DNA of 64,000 nucleotides from Hydractinia symbiolongicarpus (Eukaryota; Cnidaria; Hydrozoa; Anthoathecata; Hydractiniidae). The notes below the pieces were generated by a model. The model ran no database searches and was not told where the DNA came from. It saw nothing but the letters and a program-made list of their open reading frames with translations. Both the position numbers and the translations under genes were made by a program. Positions 27,086 through 40,157 of this stretch are shown here, in pieces (position 1 is the stretch's first letter; each line of letters opens with the position of its first letter). The DNA is taken from positions 3,968,001-4,032,000 of the forward strand of contig NC_079885.1 in assembly GCF_029227915.1 (NCBI RefSeq). Direction: 5' to 3'.

Positions 27086-28702
27086 ACAGCGCCCATTGAA
27101 ATTGGTTAATTCCAGCAATCATGTCAAATTAAGAAAAATGTTATTCCTTGGAGTCCAATTGTCTCATTTATCACATTTATAAGGTCACAGTACAGAACCA
27201 CTTCAATTAAGTCCCACAGTCAATCGTTTCACTGTCAAAAGCAGTACAACTTAGTAATATTGGAAAAAAATCACTAAAAACATGTTGGTACGAATACGTG
27301 ACGCAACCATTGTAACTTAAGCGGATTGACACCGTTAAAAAGTCAATGAAATGTAGTTTTTGAAAATGTTTCTATTCCTTCAGCGCGCGCTAACGGCTAG
27401 GATTGGTCCCACAGTACAAAAAGACTTATTTTATCTAAATTTTTAAGTGAAGCGCTACCATTGGGCCGAGTGTAAACGCTGAATTGCAGCAATCATGTGA
27501 AATTAAGAAGATTGTTTTTCCTTGTAGTCCAATTGGCTCATTTATCACATTCATAAGGTCGCAGTCCAGAATCACTTCAATTAAGTCCCACAGTCAATCG
27601 TTCCACTGTTAAAAGCGATACAACTTAGTAATATCGGAAAAAAATCACTATATACATGTTGGTACGAGTATGTGACGCAACCGTTGTAACTCAAGCGCAT
27701 TGATACCGTTAGAAAGTCATTGAATGTAGTTTTTAAAACTGTCTCTATTTCTTTAGCGCGCGATAACGGCTAGGATTGGTCCCACAGTAAGAAACGACTT
27801 ATTTATCTAAATTTTTAAATGAAGTGCTACTACAACGCCCAGTGTAATCGCTGAGTTCCGGCAATCATGTCAAATTAAGAAGAATATTGTTCCTTGGAGT
27901 TCAATTGGCTCATTTATCACATTTATAAGGTCACAGTCCAGAATTACTTCAATTAAGTCCCACAGTCAATCGTTTCACTGTTAAAAGCGATACAACTTAG
28001 TAAAATCAGAAAAATATCTCTAAATACATGTTGGTACGAATATGTGACGCAACCGTTGTAATTGAAACGGACTGATACCGTTAGAGAGACAATGAAATGT
28101 AGTTTTTAAAACTGTTTCTCTTTCTTCAGCGCGGGCTAACGGCTAGGATTGGTCCCACAGTACAAAATTACTTATTTTATCTAAATTTTTAAATAAAACG
28201 CTACCACAGCGCCCTGCGAAATCGGTAAATTCCAGCAGTCATGTCCAATTAAAAAGAATGTTATTTCTTGGATCCAATAGTCTCATTTATCACATTTATG
28301 AGGTCAAAGTCCAAAATCAGTTCAATTAAGTCCCACAGTGAATCGTTTCACTGTTAAAAGCGATGCAACCTAGTAAAATCAGAAAAATATCCCTAAATGC
28401 ATGTTGGTTCAAATATGTAACGCAACCGTTGTAATTGAAACGGACTGATACCGTTAGAAAGTCAATGAAATGTAGTTTTTAAAACTGTCTCTCTTTCTTC
28501 AGCGCGCGCTAACGGCTAGGATTGGTCCAAACTTAAAAAATGACTTATTTATCTAAATTTCTAAATGAAGCGCTACCAGAGCGCCCAGTGAAATCGGTAA
28601 ATTCCAGCAATCATGTCAAGGTAAGAAGAATGTTATTTGTTGGGTCCAATTGTCTCACTTATCACATTTATAAGATCACAGTCAAAAATCAGTTCAATTA
28701 AG

Positions 28703-28742
28703 TCCCACAGTCCCACAGTCACACAGTCCCACAGTCCCACAG
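28703..28742 (+). repeat. tcccacag octamer run, 5 copies (one variant)
   Basis: Most monomers carry a single TCCCACAG before TCAATC. Here five 8-bp units stand in a row, the third being TCACACAG. Confidence 0.95.
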
Positions 28743-29480
28743 TCAATCCTTTCACTGTTAAAAACGATGCAACCTAGTAAAATCAGAAAAATATCGTTAA
28801 ATACATGTTCGTACAAATATGTGACGCTACCGTTGTAATTGAAACGGAATGATACCGTTAGAAAGTCAATGAAATATAGTTTTTAAAACTGTGTCTCTTT
28901 CTTCAGCGCGGGCTAACGGCTAGGATTGGTCCTACAGTAAGAAATGACATATTTATCTAAATTTTTAAATGAAGTACTACCACAGCGCCCATTGTAATCA
29001 CTGAGTTCCGGCAATCATGTCAAATTAAGAAGAATGTTACATCTTGCAGTCCAATTGTCTCACTTATCAAATTTATAAGGTCACAGTCCAAGATCAGTTG
29101 AAATTAAGTCCCACAGTCAATCGTTTCACTGTTAAAAGCGATACAACTAAGTAAAATCAGAAAAATATCGCTAAATACATGTTGGTACGAATATGTGACG
29201 CAACCGTTGCAATTGAAACGGACTGATACCGTTAGAGAGACAATGAAATGTAGTTTTTAAAACTGTTTCTCTTTCTTCAGCGCGGGCTAACGGCTAGGAT
29301 TGGTCCCACAGTACAAAATTACTTATTTATCTAAACTTTTAAATAAAACGCTACCACAGCGCCCAGCGAAATCGGTAAATTCCAGTAATCATGTCAAATT
29401 AAGAAGAATGTTATTCCTTGGGTCCAATTGTCTCATTTATCACATTTATAAGATCACAGTCAAAAATCAGTTCAATTAAG

Positions 29481-29504
29481 TCCCACAGTCCCACAGTCCC
29501 ACAG
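29481..29504 (+). repeat. tcccacag octamer run, 3 copies
   Basis: Three perfect 8-bp units lie at the fixed monomer site before TCAATCC. Confidence 0.95.
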
Positions 29505-30595
29505 TCAATCCTTTCACTGTTAAAAACGATGCAACCTAGTAAAATCAGAAAAATATCGCTAAATACATGTTCGTACGAATATGTGACGCTACCGTTGTAA
29601 TTGAAACGGAATGATACCGTTAGAAAGTCAATGAAATATAGTTTTTAAAACTGTGTCTCTTTCTTCAGCGCGGGCTAACGGCTAGGATTGGTCCTACAGT
29701 AAGAAATGACTTATTTATCTAAATTTTTAAATGAAGTACTACCACAGCGCCCATTGTAATCACTGAGTTCCGGCAATCATGTCAAATTAAGAAGAATGTT
29801 ACATCTTGCAGTTACATCTTGTCTCACTTATCAAATTTATAAGGTCACAGTCCAAGATCAGTTCAATTAAGTCCCACAGTCAATCGTTTCACTGTTAAAA
29901 GCGATACAACTTAGAAAAATCAGAAAAATATCGCTAAATACATGTTGGTACGAATATGTGACGCAACCGCTGTAATTGAAACGGACTGATACCGTTAGAG
30001 AGACAATGAAATGTAGTTTTTAAAACTGTTTCTCTTTCTCACTTGGTCCCACAGTACAAAATTACTTATTTATCTAAACTTTTAAATAAAACGCTACCAC
30101 AGCGCCCAGCGAAATCGGTAAATTCCAGTAATCATGTCAAATTAAGAAGAATGATATTCCTTGGGTCCAATTGTCTCATTTATCACATTTATGAGGTCAA
30201 AGTCCAATATTAGTTCAATTAAGTCCCACAGTCAATCCTTTCACTGTTAAAAGCGATGCAACCTAGTAATATCCGAATACTATCGCTAAATACATGTTGG
30301 TACAAATATGTGACGCAACCGTTGTAACTCAAACGGATTTATACCGCCAGAAGGTCATGGAAATGTAGTCTTTGAAACTGTTCCTATTCATTCAGCGCGT
30401 GCTAACGGCCAGGATTGGTCCCACAGTAAAAAATGACTTATTTATTGAAATTTCTAAATGAAGCGCTACCAGAGCGCCCAGTGAAATCGGTAAATTCCAG
30501 CAATCATGTCAAGGTAAGAAGAATGTTATTTGTTGGGTCCAATTGTCTCACTTATCACATTTATAAGATCACAGTCAAAAATCAGTTCAATTAAG

Positions 30596-30635
30596 TCCCA
30601 CAGTCCCACAGTCCCACAGTCCCACAGTCCCACAG
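30596..30635 (+). repeat. tcccacag octamer run, 5 copies
   Basis: Five perfect 8-bp units lie at the same monomer position as the other runs. Confidence 0.95.
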
Positions 30636-31744
30636 TCAATCCTTTCACTGTTAAAAACGATGCAACCTAGTAAAATCAGAAAAATATCGCTAAATACATG
30701 TCCGTACGAATATGTGACGCTACCGTTGTAATTGAAACGGAATGATACCGTTAGAAAGTCAATGAAATATAGTTTTTAAAACTGTGTCTCTTTCTTCAGC
30801 GCGGGCTAACGGCTAGGATTGGTCCTACAGTAAGAAATGACTTATTTATCTAAATTTTTAAATGAAGTACTACCACAGCGCCCATTGTAATCACTGAGTT
30901 CCGGCAATCATGTCAAATTAAGAAGAATGTTACATCTTGCAGTCCAATTGTCTCACTTATCAAATTTATAAGGTCACAGTCCAAGATCAGTTCAATTAAG
31001 TCCCACAGTCAATCGTTTCACTGTTAAAAGCGATACAACTTAGAAAAATCAGAAAAATATCGCTAAATACATGTTGGTACGAATATGTGACGCAACCGCT
31101 GTAATTGAAACGGACTGATACCGTTAGAGAGACAATGAAATGTAGTTTTTAAAACTGTTTCTCTTTCTTCAGCGCGGGCTAACGGCTAGGATTGGTCCCA
31201 CAGTACAAAATTACTTATTTATCTAAACTTTTAAATAAAACGCTACCACAGCGCCCAGCGAAATCGGTAAATTCCAGTAATCATGTCAAATTAAGAAGAA
31301 TGATATTCCTTGGGTCCAATTGTCTCATTTATCACATTTATGAGGTCAAAGTCCAATATTAGTTCAATTAAGTCCCACAGTCAATCCTTTCACTGTTAAA
31401 AGCGATGCAACCTAGTAATATCCGAATACTATCGCTAAATACATGTTGGTACAAATATGTGACGCAACCGTTGTAACTCAAACGGATTTATACCGCCAGA
31501 AGGTCATGGAAATGTAGTCTTTGAAACTGTTCCTATTCATTCAGCGCGTGCTAACGGCCAGGATTGGTCCCACAGTAAAAAATGACTTATTTATTGAAAT
31601 TTCTAAATGAAGCGCTACCAGAGCGCCCAGTGAAATCGGTAAATTCCAGCAATCATGTCAAGGTAAGAAGAATGTTATTTGTTGGGTCCAATTGTCTCAC
31701 TTATCACATTTATAAGAACACAGTCAAAAATCAGTTCAATTAAG

Positions 31745-31792
31745 TCCCACAGTCCCACAGTCCCACAGTCCCACAGTCCCACAGTCCCACAG
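31745..31792 (+). repeat. tcccacag octamer run, 6 copies
   Basis: Six perfect 8-bp units. The same count occurs in the duplicated copy at 34792. Confidence 0.95.
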
Positions 31793-32903
31793 TCAATCGT
31801 TTCACTGTTAAAAGCGATGCAACCTAGTAAAATCAGAAAAATATCGCTAAATGCATGTTCGTACGAATATGTGACGTAACCGTTGTAATTGAAACGGAAT
31901 GATACCGTTAGAAAGTCAATGAAATATAGTTTTTAAAACTGTGTCTCTTTCTTCAGCGCGTGCTAACGGCCAGGATTGGTCCCACAGTAAAAAATGACTT
32001 ATTTTATATAAATTTTTAAGTGAAGCGCTACCATAGGGCCGAGTGTAATCGCTGAATTCCAGCAATCATGTCAGATTAAGAAGAATGTTATTCCTTGAAG
32101 TCCAATTGGCTCATTTATCACATTTATAAGGTCACAGTGCAGAATCACTTCAATTAAGTCCCACAGTCAATCGTTCCACTGTCAAAAGAAATACAACTTA
32201 GTAATATCGGAAAAAAATCACTAAATACCTGTTAGTACGAATATGTGACGCAACCGTTTTTAGTTAAGCGGATTGACACCGTTAGAAAGTCAATGAAATG
32301 TAGTTTTTGAAACTGTCTCTATTTCTTCAGCCCGCTCTAACGGCTAGGATTGGTCCCACAGTAAAAAATGACTTATTTTATCTAAATTTTTAAATAAAAC
32401 GCTACCACAGCGCCCTGCGAAATCTGTAAATTCCAGCAATCATGTCCAATTAAAAAGAATGTTATTTCTTGGATCCAATAGTCTCATTTATCACATTTAT
32501 GAGGTCAAAGTCCAAAATCAGTTCAATTAAGTCCCACAGTCAATCGTTTCACTGTTAAAAGCGATGCAACCTAGTAAAATCAGAAAAATATCGCTAAATG
32601 CATGTTGGTACGAATATGTGACGTAACCGTTGTAATTGAAACGGACTGATGCCGTTAGAAAGTCAATGAAATGTAGTTTTTAAAACTGTCTCTCTTTCTT
32701 CAGCGCGCGCTAACGGCTAGGATTGGTCCAACCGTAAAAAATGACTTATTTATCTAAATTTTTAAATGAAGCGCTACCAGAGCGCCCAGTGAAATCGGTA
32801 AATTCCAGCAATCATGTCAAGGTAAGAAGAATGTTATTTCTTGGGTCCAATTGTCTCACTTATTACATATATAAGATCACAGTCAAAAATCAGTTCAATT
32901 AAG

Positions 32904-32935
32904 TCCCACAGTCCCACAGTCCCAGAGTCCCACAG
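32904..32935 (+). repeat. tcccacag octamer run, 4 copies (one variant)
   Basis: Four 8-bp units, the third being TCCCAGAG. The same variant and count occur at 35951. Confidence 0.95.
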
Positions 32936-34791
32936 TCAATCCTTTCACTGTTAAAAACGATGCAACCTAGTAAAATCAGAAAAATATCGCTAAATACATG
33001 TTCGTACGAATATGTGACGCTACCGTTGTAATTGAAACGGAATGATACCGTTAGAAAGTCAATGAAATATAGTTTTTAAAACTGTGTCTCTTTCTTCAGC
33101 GCGGGCTAACGGCTAGGATTGGTCCTACAGTAAGAAATGACTTATTTATCTAAGTTTTTAAATGAAGTACTACCACAGCGCCCATTGTAATCGCTGAGTT
33201 CCGGCAATCATGTCAAATTAAGAAGAATGTTACATCTTGCAGTCCAATTGTCTCACTTATCAAATTTATAAGGTCACAGTCCAAGATCAGTTCAATTAAG
33301 TCCCACAGTCAATCGTTTCACTGTTAAAAGCGATACAACTAAGTAAAATCCGAAAAATATCGCTAAATACATGTTGGTACGAATATGTGACGCAACCGTT
33401 GTAATTGAAACGGACTGATACCGCTAGAGAGACAATGAAATGTAGTTTTTAAAACTGTTTCTCTTTCCTCAGCGCGGGCTAACGGCTAGGATTGGTCCCA
33501 CAGTACAAAATTACTTATTTATCTAAACTTTTAAATGAAGCGCTACCACAGCGCCCAGTGAAATCGGTAAATTCCAGCAATCATGTCAAGGTAAGAAGAA
33601 TGTTATTTCTTGGGTCCAATTGTCTCACTTATCACATTTATAAGGTCACAGTCCAAAATAAGTTCAATGAAGTCCCACAGTCAATCCTTTCACTGTTAAA
33701 AACGATTCAAACTAGTAAAATCAGAAAAACATCGCTAAATACATGTTGGTACGAATATGTGACACAACCGTTGTAATTGAAACGGACTGACACCGTTGGA
33801 GAGTCAATGAAATGTAGTTTTTGAAACTGTTTCTCTTTCTTCAGCGCGGGCTAACGGCTAGGATTGGTCCTACAGTAAGAAATGACTTATTTATCTAAAT
33901 TTTTAAATGAAGTACTACCACAGCGCCCAGTGTAATCGCTGAGTTCCGGCAATCATGTCAAATTAAGAAGAATGTTACATCTTGCAGTCCAATTGTCTCA
34001 CTTATCAAATTTATAAGGTCACAGTCCAAGATCAGTTCAATTAAGTGCCACAGTCAATCGTTTCACTGTTAAAAGCGATACAACTTAGTAAAATCAGAAA
34101 AATATCGCTAAATACATGTTGGTTCGAATATGTGACGCAACCGTTGTAATTGAAACGGACTGATACCGTTAGAGAGACAATAAAATGTAGTTTTTAAAAC
34201 AGTTTCTCTTTCTTCAGCGCGAGCTAACGGCTAGGATTGGTCCCACAGTAAAAAATGACTTATTTTATCTAAATTTTTAAGAGAAGCGCTACCATTGGGC
34301 CGAGTGTAATATCTGAATTGCAGCAATCATCTGAAATTAAGAAGAATGTTATTCCTTGGAATCCAATTGGCTCATTTATCACATTTATAAGGTCACAGTC
34401 CAGGATCACTTTAATTAAGTCCCACAGTCACTCGTTTCACTGTCAAAAGCAATACAACTTAGTAATAATGGAAAAAAAATCACTAAATACATGTTGGTAG
34501 AATATGTGACGCAACCGTTGTAGTTGAAACGGACTAATACCGTTAGAAAGTCAATGAAATGTAGTCTTTGAAACTGTTCCTATTCATTCAGCGCGTGCTA
34601 ACGGCCAGGATTGGTCCCACAGTAAAAAATGACTTATTTATTGAAATTTCTAAATGAAGCGCTACCAGAGCGCCCAGTGAAATCGGTAAATTCCAGCAAT
34701 CATGTCAAGGTAAGAAGAATGTTATTTGTTGGGTCCAATTGTCTCACTTATCACATTTATAAGATCACAGTCAAAAATCAGTTCAATTAAG

Positions 34792-34839
34792 TCCCACAGT
34801 CCCACAGTCCCACAGTCCCACAGTCCCACAGTCCCACAG
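34792..34839 (+). repeat. tcccacag octamer run, 6 copies
   Basis: Six perfect 8-bp units; this is the 3,047-bp-offset partner of the run at 31745. Confidence 0.95.
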
Positions 34840-35950
34840 TCAATCCTTTCACTGTTAAAAACGATGCAACCTAGTAAAATCAGAAAAATATCGCTAAATA
34901 CATGTTCGTACGAATATGTGACGCTACCGTTGTAATTGAAACGGAATGATACCGTTAGAAAGTCAATGAAATATAGTTTTTAAAACTGTGTCTCTTTCTT
35001 CAGCGCGTGCTAACGGCCAGGATTGGTCCCACAGTAAAAAATGACTTATTTTATATAAATTTTTAAGTGAAGCGCTACCATAGGGCCGAGTGTAATCGCT
35101 GAATTCCAGCAATCATGTCAGATTAAGAAGAATGTTATTCCTTGAAGTCCAATTGGCTCATTTATCACATTTATAAGGTCACAGTGCAGAATCACTTCAA
35201 TTAAGTCCCACAGTCAATCGTTCCACTGTCAAAAGAAATACAACTTAGTAATATCGGAAAAAAATCACTAAATACATGTTAGTACGAATATGTGACGCAA
35301 CCGTTTTAAGTTAAGCGGATTGACACCGTTAGAAAGTCAATGAAATGTAGTTTTTGAAACTGTCTCTATTTCTTCAGCCCGCTCTAACGGCTAGGATTGG
35401 TCCCACAGTAAAAAATGACTTATTTTATCTAAATTTTTAAATAAAACGCTACCACTGCGCCCTGCGAAATCTGTAAATTCTAGCAATCATGTCCAATTAA
35501 AAAGAATGTTATTTCTTGGATCCAATAGTCTCATTTATCACATTTATGAGGTCAAAGTCCAAAATCAGTTCAATTAAGTCCCACAGTCAATCGTTTCACT
35601 GTTAAAAGCGATGCAACCTAGTAAAATCAGAAAAATATCGCTAAATGCATGTTGGTACGAATATGTGACGTAACCGTTGTAATTGAAACGGACTGATGCC
35701 GTTAGAAAGTCAATGAAATGTAGTTTTTAAAACTGTCTCTCTTTCTTCAGCGCGCGCTAACGGCTAGGATTGGTCCAACCGTAAAAAATGACTTATTTAT
35801 CTAAATTTTTAAATGAAGCGCTACCAGAGCGCCCAGTGAAATCGGTAAATTCCAGCAATCATGTCAAGGTAAGAAGAATGTTATTTCTTGGGTCCAATTG
35901 TCTCACTTATCACATTTATAAGATCACAGTCAAAAATCAGTTCAATTAAG

Positions 35951-35982
35951 TCCCACAGTCCCACAGTCCCAGAGTCCCACAG
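35951..35982 (+). repeat. tcccacag octamer run, 4 copies (one variant)
   Basis: Four 8-bp units with the same TCCCAGAG variant as at 32904, its 3,047-bp-offset partner. Confidence 0.95.
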
Positions 35983-37165
35983 TCAATCCTTTCACTGTTA
36001 AAAACGATGCAACCTAGTAAAATCAGAAAAATATCGCTAAATACATGTTCGTACGAATATGTGACGCTACCGTTGTAATTGAAACGGAATGATACCGTTA
36101 GAAAGTCAATGAAATATAGTTTTTAAAACTGTGTCTCTTTCTTCAGCGCGGGCTAACGGCTAGGATTGGTCCTACAGTAAGAAATGACTTATTTATCTAA
36201 GTTTTTAAATGAAGTACTACCACAGCGCCCATTGTAATCGCTGAGTTCCGGCAATCATGTCAAATTAAGAAGAATGTTACATCTTGCAGTCCAATTGTCT
36301 CACTTATCAAATTTATAAGGTCACAGTCCAAGATCAGTTCAATTAAGTCCCACAGTCAATCGTTTCACTGTTAAAAGCGATACAACTAAGTAAAATCCGA
36401 AAAATATCGCTAAATACATGTTGGTACGAATATGTGACGCAACCGTTGTAATTGAAACGGACTGATACCGCTAGAGAGACAATGAAATGTAGTTTTTAAA
36501 ACTGTTTCTCTTTCTTCAGCGCGGGCTAACGGCTAGGATTGGTCCCACAGTATAAAATTACTTATTTATCTAAACTTTTAAATGAAGCGCTACCACAGCG
36601 CCCAGTGAAATCGGTAAATTCCAGCAATCATGTCAAGGTAAGAAGAATGTTATTTCTTGGGTCCAATTGTCTCACTTATCACATTTATAAGGTCACAGTC
36701 CAAAATAAGTTCAATGAAGTCCCACAGTCAATCCTTTCACTGTTAAAAACGATTCAAACTAGTAAAATCAGAAAAACATCGCTAAATACATGTTGGTACG
36801 AATATGTGACACAACCGTTGTAATTGAAACGGACTGACACCGTTAGAGAGTCAATGAAATGTAGTTTTTGAAACTGTTTCTCTTCCTTCAGCGCGGGCTA
36901 ACGGCTAGGATTGGTCCTACAGTAAGAAATGACTTATTTATCTAAATTTTTAAATGAAGTACTACCACAGCGCCCAGTGTAATCGCTGAGTTCCGGCAAT
37001 CATGTCAAATTAAGAAGAATGTTACATCTTGCAGTCCAATTGTCTCACTTATCAAATTTATAAGGTCACAGTCCAAGATCAGTTCAATTAAGTGCCACAG
37101 TCAATCGTTTCACTGTTAAAAGAGATACAACTTAGTAAAATCAGAAAAATATCGCTAAATACAAG

Positions 37166-40157
37166 TTGGTTCGAATATGTGACGCAACCGTTGTAATTGA
37201 AACGGACTGATACCGTTAGAGAGACAATAAAATGTAGTTTTTAAAACAGTTTCTCTTTCTTCAGCGCGGGCTAACGGCTAGGATTGGTCCCACAGTAAAA
37301 AATGACTTATTTTATCTAAATTTTTAAGAGAAGCGCTACCATTGGGCCGAGTGTAATATCTGAATTGCAGCAATCATCTCAAATTAAGAAGAATGTTATT
37401 CCTTGGAATCCAATTGGCTCATTTATCACATTTATAAGGTCACAGTCCAGGATCACTTTAATTAAGTCCCACAGTCACTCGTTTCACTGTCAAAAGCAAT
37501 ACAACTTAGTAATAATGGAAAAAAAATCACTAAATACATGTTGGTAGAATATGTGACGCAACCGTTGTAGTTGAAACGGACTAATACCGTTAGAAAGTCA
37601 ATGAAATGTAGTATTTGAAACTGTCTCTATTTCTTCAGCGCGCGCTAACGGCTAGGATTGGTCCCACAGTTAAAAATGACTTATTTTATCTAAATTTTTA
37701 AGTGAAGCGCCACCATTGGGCCGAGTGTAATCGTTGAATTGCAGCAATCATATCAAATTAAGAAGAATGTTAATCCTTGGAGTCCAATTGGCTCATTTAT
37801 CACATTTATACGGTCGTAGTCCAGAATCACTTCAATTAAGTCCCACAGACAATCGTTTCACTGTTAAAAGCGATACAACTTAGTAATATCGGAACAAAAT
37901 CACTAAATACATGTTGGTACGAATATGTGACTTAACCGTTGTAACTCAAATGGACTTATACCGTTAGAAATTCATTGAAATGTACCTTCTAAAACTGTCT
38001 CTATTTCTTCAGCGAGCGATAACGGCTAGGATTCGACCGACAGTAAAAAATGACTTATTTATCTAAATTTTTTAATGAAGCGCTCCAAACAGCGACCAGT
38101 GTAATCGCTGAGTTGCGGCAATCATGTCAAATTAAGAAGAATGTCATTTATTGGGGTCCCGTTGGCTCACTTATCACATTTATAAGGTCACAGTGCAGAA
38201 TCACTTCAATTAACTCACACAGTCAATCGTTTCACTGTCAAAAGAAATACAACTTAGTAATATCGGAAAAAAATCACTAAATACATGTTAGTACGAATAC
38301 GTGACGCAACCGTTTTAAGTTAAGCGGATTGACACCGTTAGAAAGTCAATGAAATGTAGTTTTTGAAACTGTTTCTATTTCTTCAGCCCGCTCTAACGGC
38401 TAGGATTGCTCCCACAGTAAAAAATGACTTATTTTATCTAAATTTTTAAGAGAAGCGCTACCATTGGGCCGAGTGTATTCGCTGAATTGCAGCAATCATG
38501 TCAAATTAAGAAGAATGTTATTCCTTGGAATCCAATTGGCTCATTAATCACATTTATAAGGTCACCGTCCAGAATCACTTCAATTAAGTCCCACAGACAA
38601 TCGTTTCACTGTTAAAAGCGATACAACTTAGTAATATCGGAAAAAGATCACTAAATACATGTTGGTTCGAATATGTGACGCAACCGTTGTAATTGAAACG
38701 GACTGATACCGTTAGAGAGACAATAAAATGTAGTTTTTAAAACAGTTTCTCTTTCTTCAGCGCGGGCTAACGGCTAGGATTGGTCCCACAGTAAAAAATG
38801 ACTTATTTTATCTAAATTTTTAAGAGAAGCGCTACCATTGGGCCGAGTGTAATATCTGAATTGCAGCAATCATCTCAAATTAAGAAGAATGTTATTCCTT
38901 GGAATCCAATTGGCTCATTTATCACATTTATAAGGTCACAGTCCAGGATCACTTTAATTAAGTCCCACAGTCACTCGTTTCACTGTCAAAAGCAATACAA
39001 CTTAGTAATAATGGAAAAAAAATCACTAAATACATGTTGGTAGAATATGTGACGCAACCGTTGTAGTTGAAACGGACTAATACCGTTAGAAAGTCAATGA
39101 AATGTAGTATTTGAAACTGTCTCTATTTCTTCAGCGCGCGCTAACGGCTAGGATTGGTCCCACAGTTAAAAATGACTTATTTTATCTAAATTTTTAAGTG
39201 AAGCGCCACCATTGGGCCGAGTGTAATCGTTGAATTGCAGCAATCATATCAAATTAAGAAGAATGTTAATCCTTGGAGTCCAATTGGCTCATTTATCACA
39301 TTTATACGGTCGTAGTCCAGAATCACTTCAATTAAGTCCCACAGACAATTGTTTCACTGTTAAAAGCGATACAACTTAGTAATATCGGAACAAAATCACT
39401 AAATACATGTTGGTACGAATATGTGACTTAACCGTTGTAACTCAAATGGACTTATACCGTTAGAAATTCATTGAAATGTACCTTCTAAAACTGTCTCTAT
39501 TTCTTCAGCGAGCGATAACGGCTAGGATTCGACCGACAGTAAAAAATGACTTATTTATCTAAATTTTTTAATGAAGCGCTCCAAACAGCGACCAGTGTAA
39601 TCGCTGAGTTGCGGCAATCATGTCAAATTAAGAAGAATGTCATTTATTGGGGTCCCGTTGGCTCACTTATCACATTTATAAGGTCACAGTGCAGAATCAC
39701 TTCAATTAAGTCACACAGTCAATCGTTTCACTGTCAAAAGAAATACAACTTAGTAATATCGGAAAAAAATCACTAAATACATGTTAGTGCGAATACGTGA
39801 CGCAACCGTTTTAAGTTAAGCGGATTGACACCGTTAGAAAGTCAATGAAATGTAGTTTTTGAAACTGTTTCTATTTCTTCAGCCCGCTCTAACGGCTAGG
39901 ATTGCTCCCACAGTAAAAAATGACTTATTTTATCTAAATTTTTAAGAGAAGCGCTACCATTGGGCCGAGTGTATTCGCTGAATTGCAGCAATCATGTCAA
40001 ATTAAGAAGAATGTTATTCCTTGGAATCCAATTGGCTCATTAATCACATTTATAAGGTCACCGTCCAGAATCACTTCAATTAAGTCCCACAGACAATCGT
40101 TTCACTGTTAAAAGCGATACAACTTAGTAATATCGGAAAAAGATCACTAAATACATG
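37166..40157 (-). repeat. Tandem duplication of a four-monomer block (1,496 bp)
   Basis: About 37166-38661 is repeated as 38662-40157. The joint is marked by TTGGTTCGAA at 37166 and 38662. The left copy overlaps the end of the 3,047-bp duplication, so this event came after or together with it. Only a few single-base differences are visible, such as 'acaatcg' against 'acaattg'. Confidence 0.85.

Larger units (their letters stand above)
24719..27135. other. Strand-switch junction of the satellite array, occupied by a LINE
   Basis: Left of the LINE the satellite reads in one orientation up to ...TTTTTTACTGT (24767). Right of it the satellite reads as the reverse complement, beginning ACAGCGCCCATTG at 27086. 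Mirrored onto the left arm, the right arm stops at the base equivalent to 24718, so the left arm runs 49 bp further than its mirror image. The two arms therefore form a very large inverted repeat with the LINE as spacer and with no simple empty-site arrangement. An assembly join between two arrays of opposite orientation would look the same. Confidence 0.8.
29436..31699 (-). repeat. Trimer-based tandem duplication (about 1.15 kb)
   Basis: About 29436-30550 matches 30551-31699. The offset drifts from 1,115 to 1,131, 1,129 and 1,149 bp as known indels are crossed: two extra octamers, a 2-bp change near 29815 and a 20-bp net loss near 30040. Markers include 'acgcaaccgc' at 29961 and 31090, and GGATTGGTCC after 'ggcca' at 30412 and 31561. 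Confidence 0.75.
31508..37601 (-). repeat. Tandem duplication of a 3,047-bp block (eight monomers)
   Basis: About 31508-34554 is repeated as about 34555-37601 with a constant 3,047-bp offset, for example GGATTGGTCC at 31561/34608. The block exceeds eight plain monomers because it includes two octamer expansions (6 and 4 units), which have the same counts in both copies. The two copies differ at scattered single bases only. Confidence 0.85.

Noticed and set aside
27086-27118. N-terminal extension of the LINE reverse transcriptase
   Set aside because: The frame stays open for 11 codons past the D-K-H-A-P-I-K motif, but the DNA there matches the satellite (ACAGCGCCC...AATTCCAGCAATCATG), so it is read-through into flanking repeat.
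28703-35982. CRISPR-like array from the tcccacag runs or the regular satellite
   Set aside because: The octamers are directly adjacent with no spacers, and the satellite units are contiguous homologous monomers. The window is eukaryotic in character.
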